Part shown: piece by piece, positions 24,559-32,439 of the stretch
How positions within the stretch are numbered: position 1 is the stretch's first letter
Layout: every line of letters starts with the position of its first letter
Assembly: GCA_035707965.1 (NCBI GenBank)
Contig: DASSTJ010000044.1
Location: forward strand, 1 to 49,469
Direction: 5' to 3'
Length of the DNA stretch: 49,469 nucleotides
From: DASSTJ01 sp035707965
Lineage (GTDB): Bacteria; Actinomycetota; Actinomycetes; Actinomycetales; Angustibacteraceae
Position numbers and translations under genes: made by a program
Notes under the pieces: model-generated
Database searches by the model: none
Seen by the model: only the letters and a program-made list of their open reading frames with translations
Told to the model about the DNA's origin: nothing

Positions 24559-25680
24559 ATGCGCCCGATCTCCGTCATGGTCGTCGACGACTCCGTGGTC
24601 GTCCGGCGGCTCGTCACCGACGTCCTCAGCGCCGACCCCGACATCACCGTCGTCGGCACGGCGCCCAACGGACGCATCGCCATCGCCAAGATGCCGCAGC
24701 TGAACCCCGACGTCATCAGCCTCGACGTCGAGATGCCCGTGATGGACGGGCTGGAGACGTTGCGCGAGCTGCGCACGACGTACCCCGACGTGCCGGTCAT
24801 CATGTTCAGCACGCTGACCGAGCGGGGCGCCACCGCCACGCTGGAGGCCCTCGAGCTGGGCGCCCAGGACTACGTCACCAAGCCGGCCAACGTCGGCAGC
24901 GTCCAGGCGTCGATGGCCAGCGTCCGCGAGCAGCTGGTGCCGAAGATCAAGGCGCTCCACCGGTCGCGCCCTGGCTCTCGCGCGGCTGCGCTCGGACTGC
25001 CCCACCAGGCCCGCGACACTGCGGCCGGCCCGGGGCAGGCGGCTGCGGCGCCCGTGCTGCGGACGGCGGTGCCCCGCGAGCCCGTGGGCGTCGTCGTCCT
25101 GGGCGTGTCGACCGGTGGGCCGGACGCCCTGGCCACTGTGCTCCCCGCACTGCCCGCCACGCTGGCCGTGCCGGTGGTCGTCGTCCAGCACATGCCGCCG
25201 ACGTTCACCCGCCTGCTGGCGCAGCGGCTCGACGGGCGCAGCGCGCTCGAGGTCCGCGAGGCGCAGGACGGCGACGAGGTGCGCGCGGGACGCGTGCTGC
25301 TGGCGCCCGGCGACTTCCACCTCCGGGTGCACCGCAGCGGCACGTCGGTCGTCGCGCGGCTCGACCAGGGGACGCCGGAGAACTTCTGCCGTCCCAGTGT
25401 CGACGTGCTCTTCCGGTCGGCAGCCCAGCTCTACGGCGGCGGCTGCCTGGCGGTCGTGCTGACCGGCATGGGGTCGGACGGCGCACGTGGCGCCGGTGAC
25501 GTCGTCGCCGCCGGCGGCCAGGTGCTCGCCCAGGACCAGGCGACCAGCGTGGTGTGGGGCATGCCGGGCGCCGTGGCGCAGGCGGGGCTCGCCACCCGGC
25601 TGCTGCCCCTGCCCGAGGTCGCCGGCGCCATCAGAAGGCTGGTCGAGCGGAGCCCTCACCTCGCGGCAGGCGCGCGATGA
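24559..25680 (+). CDS. cheB: Chemotaxis response regulator methylesterase CheB
   Basis: Removes methyl groups from receptor glutamates; 373 residues from ATG 24559. Receiver domain 1-122 with Asp10-Asp11, phospho-site Asp56 in SLDVEMPVMDG and Lys108 in YVTKPA. An Ala/Gly/Pro-rich linker (about 135-175) follows. The methylesterase domain carries the catalytic triad Ser184 (GVSTGGP), His211 (VVQHMPP) and Asp307 (TGMGSDG). An open frame upstream to 24451 overlaps the receptor and is not coding. No good ribosome site is visible. The stop overlaps cheR as ATGA, so adaptation enzymes are made together. Confidence 0.94.
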   Translation: MRPISVMVVDDSVVVRRLVTDVLSADPDITVVGTAPNGRIAIAKMPQLNPDVISLDVEMPVMDGLETLRELRTTYPDVPVIMFSTLTERGATATLEALELGAQDYVTKPANVGSVQASMASVREQLVPKIKALHRSRPGSRAAALGLPHQARDTAAGPGQAAAAPVLRTAVPREPVGVVVLGVSTGGPDALATVLPALPATLAVPVVVVQHMPPTFTRLLAQRLDGRSALEVREAQDGDEVRAGRVLLAPGDFHLRVHRSGTSVVARLDQGTPENFCRPSVDVLFRSAAQLYGGGCLAVVLTGMGSDGARGAGDVVAAGGQVLAQDQATSVVWGMPGAVAQAGLATRLLPLPEVAGAIRRLVERSPHLAAGAR

Positions 25681-26528
25681 CCGTCGTCCCCGCCGACTTC
25701 ACCTACATCGCGGACCTTGTCCGGCGCGAGTCGGCCATCGTGCTGGAGCCCGGCAAGGAGTACCTCGTCGAGTCACGGCTGCTCCCGGTCGCGCGCGAAG
25801 CCGGCTTCGAGTCGATCGCTGCTCTCGTGCAGCAGCTGCGGCTCGGGCCCGTGACGGAGCTGCGCGACAGCGTGGTCGAGGCCATGACCACGAACGAGAC
25901 GTCGTTCTTCCGCGACGTCCACCCGTTCACCGCTCTCGCCGACACCGTGCTGCCCGAGCTCGTGGAGGCCCGCCGAGCCCACCGACGCATCGACGTCTGG
26001 TGCGCCGCGGCCTCCAGCGGGCAGGAGCCCTACAGCGTCGCGATGCTCGTCGACGAGCTGCTCGGCGGGCAGCCGGGGTGGCAGACGCGGATCCTGGCGA
26101 CCGACATCGCGCCCAGCATGCTGGAGCGCACCCGCACCGGCGTCTACAGCCAGCTGGAGGTGAACCGCGGCCTTCCCGTGCAGCGGCTGCTGCGGCACTT
26201 CGAGCGCCAGGGGCACCAGTGGCGAGCCAAGGACAACCTGCGGTCGATGATCCGCACGCAGACGGTGAACCTCGACGGCACGTGGCCGGCGATGCCGACG
26301 ATGGACGTCGTCCTGCTGCGCAACGTCCTCATCTACTTCGACGTGCCGACCAAGAAGCGCATCCTGGCCCGCGTGCGTGAGGTGCTCCGCCCGGACGGCT
26401 ACCTCTTCCTCGGCGGGGCGGAGACCACTCTCGGCCTCGACGACGAGTACGAACGCGTCCAGGTGGGACGCGCCCCCGCCTACCGGCTCAGGGCCGGCCT
26501 GGCGTCATCGATAAGGAGCACGGCATGA
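25677..26528 (+). CDS. cheR: Chemotaxis protein methyltransferase CheR
   Basis: S-adenosylmethionine-dependent receptor glutamate methyltransferase, 283 residues. The N-terminal helical domain contains EYLVESRLLPVAREAG. The linker motif MTTNETSFFRDVHPF and the SAM-binding segment VWCAAASSGQEPYSVAMLV are typical. Further landmarks are ILATDIAPSMLERTRTGVYSQLEV, VVLLRNVLIYFD and LRPDGYLFLGGAE. The start lies in an ATGA overlap with cheB and the stop in one with cheX, so this is the middle of a coupled cheB-cheR-cheX string. No TPR extension and no pentapeptide-binding beta-subdomain feature beyond the usual fold could be judged. Confidence 0.94.
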   Translation: MTVVPADFTYIADLVRRESAIVLEPGKEYLVESRLLPVAREAGFESIAALVQQLRLGPVTELRDSVVEAMTTNETSFFRDVHPFTALADTVLPELVEARRAHRRIDVWCAAASSGQEPYSVAMLVDELLGGQPGWQTRILATDIAPSMLERTRTGVYSQLEVNRGLPVQRLLRHFERQGHQWRAKDNLRSMIRTQTVNLDGTWPAMPTMDVVLLRNVLIYFDVPTKKRILARVREVLRPDGYLFLGGAETTLGLDDEYERVQVGRAPAYRLRAGLASSIRSTA

Positions 26529-26968
26529 GCGTCACCACCACCGACCTCGAGCAGATCGTGGAGGAGGTCCTCAGCACCTTCCTGCCGGACCTCACGCCCG
26601 CGAACCCCGAGGACGCCGAACCGACCACCGTCGCCGCCATCGTGCACGTCAGCGGCACCTGGACCGGGTCCGTGGTCGTGGCCTGCTCGGACGACCTCGC
26701 GACCCGCACCGCCGCGGCCATGCTCGAGGCCGAGCCCGCGGGGCTGACCGGCGAGGACATCAGCGACGCGCTCGGCGAGGTCGCCAACATGATCGGTGGC
26801 GGGGTGAAGGCGATGATGCCGGAGCCGAGCGTCCTGTCCCTTCCGGTCGTCACGTTCGGCGGCGGCCAGAACTTCGTGCCGGGCACCATCGAGGTGCAGT
26901 TCAGCCGCTGGACCTGCAGCGGCCAGCCGCTCAACGTCACGGTGCTGGAGCACGACTTCACCAGCTGA
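26525..26968 (+). CDS. cheX: Chemotaxis protein CheX (CheY-P phosphatase family)
   Basis: 147 residues from ATG 26525, with an AAGGAG ribosome site at 26513-26518. The CheX/CheC signature D-x3-E-x2-N is clear: Asp81, Glu85 and Asn88 in DALGEVANMIGGGVKAMM, with Pro107 downstream. HVSGTWTGSVVVAC at the N-terminal half is also typical of CheX. It should dephosphorylate one of the CheY proteins. Together with the divergent relative at 19478 the cluster has two such proteins, one near each end. Its stop is 36 bases from the stop of convergent purH. Confidence 0.9.
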   Translation: MSVTTTDLEQIVEEVLSTFLPDLTPANPEDAEPTTVAAIVHVSGTWTGSVVVACSDDLATRTAAAMLEAEPAGLTGEDISDALGEVANMIGGGVKAMMPEPSVLSLPVVTFGGGQNFVPGTIEVQFSRWTCSGQPLNVTVLEHDFTS

Positions 26969-27004
26969 GCCTCGAGCCGGGCCACCTGCGGCTGGCGGCC
27001 GCCG

Positions 27005-28600
27005 TCAGTGGGCGAAGTGTCTGACCCCCGTGAGGTACAACGTCACGTCCGCGTTCCGCGCGGCCTCGGCCACCTCCTCGTCGCGGATCGAGCCACCCGG
27101 GTGCACGACGGCCCGGACGCCGGCGTCGAGCAGCACCTGCAGCCCGTCGGCGAACGGGAAGAACGCGTCGGATGCCGCGACCGAGCCTTGAGCCCGGTCC
27201 GCGCCGGCGCGCTCCACCGCCAGCCGGCAGGAGTCGACGCGGTTCACCTGCCCCATGCCGATCCCGACCGTCGCGCCGTCCTTGGCGAGCAGGATGGCGT
27301 TGGAGCGCACGCCGCGCACCGCTCGCCACGCGAACGTGAGGTCAGCCAGCGTCGCGTCGTCCGCCGGCTGGCCGGACACCAGCGTCCAGGTTGCCGGGTC
27401 GTCACCGGGCGCGTCGACGCCGTCACGGGTCTGCACGAGCACCCCGCCGCTGATCGCCCGGAGCTCGACCGGGTCGGTCTGCAGGGGTGACGGCAGCCGC
27501 AGGACGCGCAGGTTCTTCTTGCCCGACAGCACCTGCAGCGCCTCGTCCTCGTAGTCAGGGGCCACCAGCACCTCGGTGAACACGTCGGCCACCTGCCGTG
27601 CCATCGCCGCCGTGACCGCCCGGTTGGCCGCGATCACTCCCCCGTAGGCGGACACCGGGTCGCAGGCGTGGGCCTTGGCGTGCGCCTCGGCGACGTCGCC
27701 GCCGGTCGCCACACCACAGGGGTTGGCGTGCTTGACGACCGCGACCGCAGGCGCCTCGAAGTCGAACGCCGACCGGAGTGCCGCGTCGGCGTCCACGTAG
27801 TTGTTGTACGACATCTCCTTGCCGCCCAGCTGCTCGGCGTGCGCGAGCCCCAGGCGCCAGTGCCGGTAGAGCGCCGCCGCCTGATGGGGGTTCTCGCCGT
27901 AGCGGAGCACCGCAGCGCGGTCCCAGGTGGCACCCGTCCACGACGGGAAGGCCACGTCCTCCTCCGGCGCGAGGACGGTGCCCATCCACGAAGCGACCGC
28001 GACGTCGTAGGAGGCGCTGTGCGCGAACGCCTCGGCCGCGAGCCTGCGTCGCTGCGCGAGCGTGAACCCACCGGCCCGCACGGCTGCCAGCACGTCGTCG
28101 TACCCGTCCGGCGACGTGACGACCGCAACGCTTCCGTGGTTCTTGGCCGCTGCCCGCACCATCGACGGGCCCCCGATGTCGATCTGCTCGATGCACTCGT
28201 CCGGGGCGGCCCCCGATGCCACCGTGTCCCGGAAGGGGTACAGGTTGCTGACCACCAGGTCGAACGGCTCGACGTCGAGCTCGGCGAGCTGCCGCTCGTG
28301 GTCGGGGTTGCTGCGGTCGGCGAGGATGCCGGCGTGCACCCGCGGGTGCAGCGTCTTCACCCGTCCGTCCAGGCACTCCGGGAAGCCGGTGAGCTGCTCC
28401 ACCAGCGTGACGGGCACGCCGGCGTCGGCGATGCGCCCCGCCGTCGAGCCGGTCGACACCAGCGCCACCCCGGCGGCGTGCAGACCGCGAGCCAGCTCGG
28501 GCAGGCCCTGCTTGTCGTACACCGACACCAGCGCGCGACGCACGGGCCGGCGACCCGCCGCCCCGTCGTCCAGGTGCTGGCCGCTCGTGCTCTCGCTCAT
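27005..28600 (-). CDS. purH: Bifunctional AICAR transformylase / IMP cyclohydrolase
   Basis: Last two steps of purine synthesis, formylating AICAR with 10-formyl-THF and closing the ring to IMP; 531 residues. The N-terminal IMP cyclohydrolase (MGS-like) domain begins RALVSVYDKQGLPELARGL and includes VKTLHPRVHAGIL and IDIGGPSMVRAAAKNH. The transformylase domain has RYGENPHQAAALY, KEMSYNNYVDADAA, VVKHANPCGVA, and ends with HPGGSIRDEEVAEAARNADVTLYLTGVRHFAH. ATG 28600 lies in an ATGA overlap with purN. The long open frame further upstream is antisense noise over purN. Confidence 0.97.
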   Translation of the reverse strand: MSESTSGQHLDDGAAGRRPVRRALVSVYDKQGLPELARGLHAAGVALVSTGSTAGRIADAGVPVTLVEQLTGFPECLDGRVKTLHPRVHAGILADRSNPDHERQLAELDVEPFDLVVSNLYPFRDTVASGAAPDECIEQIDIGGPSMVRAAAKNHGSVAVVTSPDGYDDVLAAVRAGGFTLAQRRRLAAEAFAHSASYDVAVASWMGTVLAPEEDVAFPSWTGATWDRAAVLRYGENPHQAAALYRHWRLGLAHAEQLGGKEMSYNNYVDADAALRSAFDFEAPAVAVVKHANPCGVATGGDVAEAHAKAHACDPVSAYGGVIAANRAVTAAMARQVADVFTEVLVAPDYEDEALQVLSGKKNLRVLRLPSPLQTDPVELRAISGGVLVQTRDGVDAPGDDPATWTLVSGQPADDATLADLTFAWRAVRGVRSNAILLAKDGATVGIGMGQVNRVDSCRLAVERAGADRAQGSVAASDAFFPFADGLQVLLDAGVRAVVHPGGSIRDEEVAEAARNADVTLYLTGVRHFAH

Positions 28601-29256
28601 CCGATGGTGACCTTCCTGTCGCTGATGGTCCAGCCGTCGCGGGCCATGCGGCCCACCACGTCCACGAGCATGTCGCGCTCGCTGGCCTTGATCCGTTCGT
28701 GGAGGGAGTCGACGTCGTCGTCGTCGCGGACCTCGACGGCGCGTTGCGCCACGACGGGGCCGGTGTCGACCCCGGCGTCCACGACGAAGAGCGTCGCGCC
28801 GGTCACCTTGACGCCGTAGGCCAGCGCGTCCGCTGGCGCTCGGGTGCCCGGGAAGGACGGCGAGAGCGCTGGATGGGTGTTGAGCGTGCGGCCGCCGAAC
28901 CGGTCGAGGAACGCGCGCCCGCACAGCTTCATGAAGCCGGCGAGCAGCACCAGGTCGGGCTCGTGGGCCGCCACCTGGGCGGCGAGGGCGGCGTCCCAGG
29001 CGGCGCGGTCGCCGTGGTCGGCGAGCCGCTCGACGAACGTCGGCACACCATGGCGCTCAGCACGCGCCAGGCCCTCGACACCGGGCCGGTCGGAGCCGAC
29101 GGCCACGACCTGGACGCCGTACGAGGGATCCTCGCAGGCGTCGAGGAGCGGCTGCATGGTGGTGCCCGCACCGGAGACCAGGATGACGAGGCGCAGGGGC
29201 GCGTGCGAGGCGGACCCCGGGGAACCGGCCGGCGTCCGCGCAGGCTGCGTCGTCAC
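28597..29256 (-). CDS. purN: Phosphoribosylglycinamide formyltransferase
   Basis: Third step of purine synthesis, using 10-formyl-THF; 219 residues from GTG 29256, with about 18 unconserved N-terminal residues. Catalytic residues Asn126 and His128 (LNTHPALSPSFPG) and Asp164 (AGVDTGPVV) are present, as is GFMKLCG. The phosphate loop near residue 28 reads SGAGTTMQ where most PurN proteins have SGxGSN. The short extension could mean a later start, but I see no better ribosome site. Coupled to purH by ATGA. Confidence 0.95.
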   Translation of the reverse strand: MTTQPARTPAGSPGSASHAPLRLVILVSGAGTTMQPLLDACEDPSYGVQVVAVGSDRPGVEGLARAERHGVPTFVERLADHGDRAAWDAALAAQVAAHEPDLVLLAGFMKLCGRAFLDRFGGRTLNTHPALSPSFPGTRAPADALAYGVKVTGATLFVVDAGVDTGPVVAQRAVEVRDDDDVDSLHERIKASERDMLVDVVGRMARDGWTISDRKVTIG

Positions 29257-29362
29257 GGACGCTCACAGTAGTCCGTGCGGAGACGGCCCCCGACATCGTG
29301 GTCGTCGACCCGTTCAGTGACGCGATCTGGCGTGACGCTCGGGCGCGGCGCGCCAGGATGCA

Positions 29363-30748
29363 TCACTCAGCCGCGCGACGGGCCACGATCCAGGCGGTAG
29401 CCGTGGCGCCGGCCGTCACCTCGAGGAGCAGTGCGAGCCCGACGCGCCAGGCCGTGGGGCCGACGTCCGCCAGGTGCCCCGGCCCGGCGGAACCGGCGCT
29501 GAGCAGCGCGAGCAGCGTGAGCAGCGCCGCGAGCAGGACGGAGGCGACAGCCGCGTCGAGCACGGCCGCCGCAACCGGCGAACGATCCTCGTCGACGTCC
29601 TCGCTCCACGCGGCGCGTGCGCACCACCACCCGACGACCCCACCGACGAGCACCGGCAGGAGCACGGCGCCCTGAGCGACAGCCGGCAGCGGGCCGGGTG
29701 GGGGCAGAGCGCCCAGCACCGGCAGCAGCGGCAGCAGGCCGATGGTGGACGCCGCCGGGGTGACCGCGGTGCCCACGCCGACGGCGAAGCCCGGGCCGGC
29801 GCACCAGGACACCCCCCACACCACGAGGTTCGGCAGGGCCGCGAGCTGACCGAGCGACAGCACCAGCGTGCCGAGGACGCCGGGGTCCAGCGCCCCGTGC
29901 ACGGTCAGCACCCGCTGGTGACCCAGCACCACCGCGGCCACGACGAGCACCACGCCGATCACCAGGAGGACCGCGCTGCCGACCAGGGCCGGCCCGGTCG
30001 CGCGCCGCACCCGGTGCGGCAGGTGCCACCAGTCCGCCAGGACGGTCGCGAGCGGTTGCCGCCGCCCCGTCGCGATCGGACCCACGTGCGCGCGCACGGC
30101 GGACGCGCCACCGGCGCCCAGTGGCAGCACCAGGCCGGCCACCAGCGCGTGCCACCACACCGGCCGCACACCCGCCCCGTGGGCCAGCACAGCACCACCG
30201 ACCAGCACCGTGGCGTAGCCCGCGGCCAGGCCGGCGACCGGGGCACCGATGCGGCGCAGCACGGTTGCCGTGCCGACACCGTCCCGAGCGGGAGCCGAGA
30301 GCGCCAGGCGCCGCCCGGCCCGCCAGCACAGCCACACGGGGAGCGCCGTCAGGCCCAGCGGGAGCAGGTGCACCCCTCCGCCCGGCAGGTGCAGGGCCAC
30401 CCCGTGCACCGCCAGCCACACCTGGGTGGCGATCCGCACGGCCTGTCCCCACGTGGTGCTCGTCCCGGCGGTCGCCCACACGAGCAGCACCGGCAGGGCC
30501 ACGGTGAGCAGCGACACGAGCGCCGACCAGGCGCCCATCAGGACACCGCCCAGCCACCCCTGCGGCTCATGGGACGCGATGGCGTGCTCGCGGGCCAGCT
30601 CGATCCGGGACGCGAGCCTCGACGGGACCGAGGACGGTCCCGACGACGACGGTGACGACGACGACGGTGACGACGATGAGGGACCGCGCGCCTGGCGGGA
30701 GGGGCGGTCGGTGCGCAGTCGGTCGAGGAGGCTCATCTCACCGTCCAT
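29363..30748 (-). CDS. DUF6350-like multi-pass membrane protein
   Basis: 461 residues with about ten hydrophobic segments from residue 65 on (ALVSLLTVALPVLLVWATAG; ALVAGLVLPLGAGGASAV; ALVGSAVLLVIGVVLVVAAVVLG and others). The position between purN and sucD and the overall make-up fit the DUF6350 family found there in actinobacteria; function unknown. The N-terminus has a low-complexity Ser/Pro stretch (about 22-42) encoded by short tandem repeats (GACGACGACGGT-like, 30641-30680). The start may be ATG 30748 or ATG 30736. The open frame continues upstream to 31303, but that part is antisense to the sigma factor gene. Confidence 0.8.
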   Translation of the reverse strand: MDGEMSLLDRLRTDRPSRQARGPSSSSPSSSSPSSSGPSSVPSRLASRIELAREHAIASHEPQGWLGGVLMGAWSALVSLLTVALPVLLVWATAGTSTTWGQAVRIATQVWLAVHGVALHLPGGGVHLLPLGLTALPVWLCWRAGRRLALSAPARDGVGTATVLRRIGAPVAGLAAGYATVLVGGAVLAHGAGVRPVWWHALVAGLVLPLGAGGASAVRAHVGPIATGRRQPLATVLADWWHLPHRVRRATGPALVGSAVLLVIGVVLVVAAVVLGHQRVLTVHGALDPGVLGTLVLSLGQLAALPNLVVWGVSWCAGPGFAVGVGTAVTPAASTIGLLPLLPVLGALPPPGPLPAVAQGAVLLPVLVGGVVGWWCARAAWSEDVDEDRSPVAAAVLDAAVASVLLAALLTLLALLSAGSAGPGHLADVGPTAWRVGLALLLEVTAGATATAWIVARRAAE

Positions 30749-30843
30749 GGTCGCCGCCTGACGTGGTCGAGTCCGGCATCCTGGCGGTCGTCGGGGTGTC
30801 GCGGCGTTGCGATCGCACGTCAGCGACGACAACCCCGGCCACT

Positions 30844-30871
30844 GCAACCTCGCGCCCTGCTCAGGCGTGTC
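30844..30871 (+). promoter_or_regulatory. Probable ECF-type promoter of the sigma factor gene
   Basis: GCAACC (30844-30849), a 16-base spacer, then CGTGTC (30866-30871). A GCAAC -35 with a C-G-T -10 at this spacing resembles promoters of SigE-type ECF factors, and ECF genes are often self-activated. Transcription would begin near 30878, ahead of the ribosome site at 30892-30900. Confidence 0.45.
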
Positions 30872-30904
30872 GATGATGTGACCACCGTGACGGAGAGGGG
30901 CAGC

Positions 30905-31483
30905 GTGCCCGCGCCAGACGCCGAGAAGGCGCACGAGACGTCCGACGCCGCCACCACGTCGTTCGACGACTTCTACCGGGCGACCAGCCGACGGCTGCTG
31001 CACCAGGTCTACGCGCTCACCGGCGACCTGGCCGAGGCGCAGGACTGCGTGCAGGAGGCGTACGCCCGCGCCTGGCAGCGGTGGGCACGGGTGCGCCGGC
31101 ACGACGACCCGGAAGCCTGGGTGCGCACCGTGGCTCGCCGCATCGCCGTGTCGCGGTGGCGGCGCACGCGGACGGCCATGGGGTACCTGCTGCACCACGG
31201 CCGGCCCGAGGCGACGTCCGCGCCCAGCGAGGACCACGCGCTGCTCGTCCGGGCGCTGCGTGACCTCAGCCAGCCGCAGCGCGACGCCGTGGTGCTGCAC
31301 CACCTCGTCGGCCTCAGCGTCGAGGAGGTCGCGCAGCGCACCGCGTCACCCGTCGGCACCGTGAAGGCGCGCCTGCACCGCGGACGCGCTGCTCTCGCTC
31401 AGGTGATCGGCGACCTCGACCCACCACCGGAAGCAGCTGACGCACCCGCGACCGCCGACGAGGAGACCCGCCATGACCAGTGA
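30905..31483 (+). CDS. ECF sigma factor, SigE family
   Basis: RNA polymerase sigma factor with only regions 2 and 4; 192 residues from GTG 30905. I chose this start because GGAGAGGGG (30892-30900) lies 4 bases before it. The alternative GTG 30878 would lie at the predicted transcription start and has no ribosome site. Region 2: FDDFYRATSRRLLHQVYALTGDLAEAQDCVQEAYARAWQRW. Region 4: LRDLSQPQRDAVVLHHLVGLSVEEVAQRTASPVGTVKARLHRGRAAL. The stop lies inside the next gene with an 11-base overlap, so it is paired with the membrane protein downstream, a possible regulator. Confidence 0.9.
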   Translation: MPAPDAEKAHETSDAATTSFDDFYRATSRRLLHQVYALTGDLAEAQDCVQEAYARAWQRWARVRRHDDPEAWVRTVARRIAVSRWRRTRTAMGYLLHHGRPEATSAPSEDHALLVRALRDLSQPQRDAVVLHHLVGLSVEEVAQRTASPVGTVKARLHRGRAALAQVIGDLDPPPEAADAPATADEETRHDQ

Positions 31484-32408
31484 CCTCCGTGACCCGCTGG
31501 GCCACGCGCTGGACGAGCTGCGTGGCGACGTCGTCCACGCCCAGCTGCCCGCGCCCCACGAGATCCGCGCCCGTGGCGACCGGCGGGCCCGTCGTCAGCG
31601 TGCGGCTCGCGGCGCCGGTGCCGTCGTCGCCGTGGCTGCGATCGCCGTCGGCAGCGCCACGCTGCCGGGGGCGCTGTCCGGCGGTCCGGGCCACCGGGTG
31701 CCGCCTGCGGGCAAGACGCCGTCGGTGACCGCCACGACCCCGACGCCGGCGCCCAGCTCTCGTGACCGCTCGGTCGTGGATGTCACCCCCGTCGGCGTCG
31801 GCGACGTGCCACGGGCGTACTTCTTGCCTGGCACTCAGTGGACCGGTCCGGACCTCGCGCACGGCCAGCAGATCCGGTCGACGCAGGTCAAGGAGTTCGA
31901 GGGCAGCGTGCAGCGGTTCCAGTGCGACCCTGACGCCGAGCTGAGCGGCGACGTCGCGTTCGTCCAGCTGGCCCGTGCCGACGGCACCATGGCGGGAACG
32001 CAGAAGGTGCGGCTGCTCAGCGACCCGACGGTCGCGACGCGCTTCACCGACACGACGGTGGACGCGATCCTCCGCTGCACCGAACGTCTGCGGGAGCAGG
32101 CCAAGCAGGCGGCCGGCGAGCTGGCGCCCGGCGACACGGTGCCGACGCCGACGGCTGAGGTCACGGAGGACACGGCTGCTCGCATGGACGACGGCACCGG
32201 CTCGGTGCGTCTGTTCCGCACGGTCACCGACTACGGGACAGGCGCCGGCTCGCGCCTCATCGAGTGGGTCGCTGTCGCGCGTGAGGGGTCGGCTGTGACG
32301 TTCATCAGCCTCAACCAGTTCCAGAAGGGCGACGTGTCGTTCGACGCGCTGCGTCGCATCGCGACCGAGGCACGGCAGCAGATGGCATGGGCCGCCACCC
32401 AGCAGTAG
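31473..32408 (+). CDS. Membrane-anchored partner of the ECF sigma factor (putative anti-sigma)
   Basis: 311 residues from ATG 31473, overlapping the sigma gene by 11 bases. A polar, Arg/His-rich N-terminus of 45 residues (ALDELRGDVVHAQLPAPHEIRARGDRRARR) is followed by one membrane segment (about 47-66), a Thr/Pro linker and an outer domain of about 210 residues with two Cys. No zinc-type anti-sigma motif (HxxxCxxC) is seen. The order sigma - membrane protein is typical of SigE-family pairs, so a signal-sensing anti-sigma role is inferred, not shown. Confidence 0.75.
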   Translation: MTSDLRDPLGHALDELRGDVVHAQLPAPHEIRARGDRRARRQRAARGAGAVVAVAAIAVGSATLPGALSGGPGHRVPPAGKTPSVTATTPTPAPSSRDRSVVDVTPVGVGDVPRAYFLPGTQWTGPDLAHGQQIRSTQVKEFEGSVQRFQCDPDAELSGDVAFVQLARADGTMAGTQKVRLLSDPTVATRFTDTTVDAILRCTERLREQAKQAAGELAPGDTVPTPTAEVTEDTAARMDDGTGSVRLFRTVTDYGTGAGSRLIEWVAVAREGSAVTFISLNQFQKGDVSFDALRRIATEARQQMAWAATQQ

Positions 32409-32418
32409 GTGGCGGCCC
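32389..32418. terminator. Hairpin across the stop codon of the sigma partner gene
   Basis: 11-base arms (32389-32399, 32408-32418; GGGCCGCCACC and its complement) with an 8-base loop containing most of the TAG stop. It lies between two convergent genes and can end both transcripts. Confidence 0.6.
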
Positions 32419-32439
32419 GGCCGGACGTCCGCGCTGCGC

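Noticed and set aside
30641..30680. Short tandem repeats as a phase-variable site
   Set aside because: They encode an in-frame Ser/Pro-rich stretch of a membrane protein; units are multiples of three, so length change would not shift the frame.
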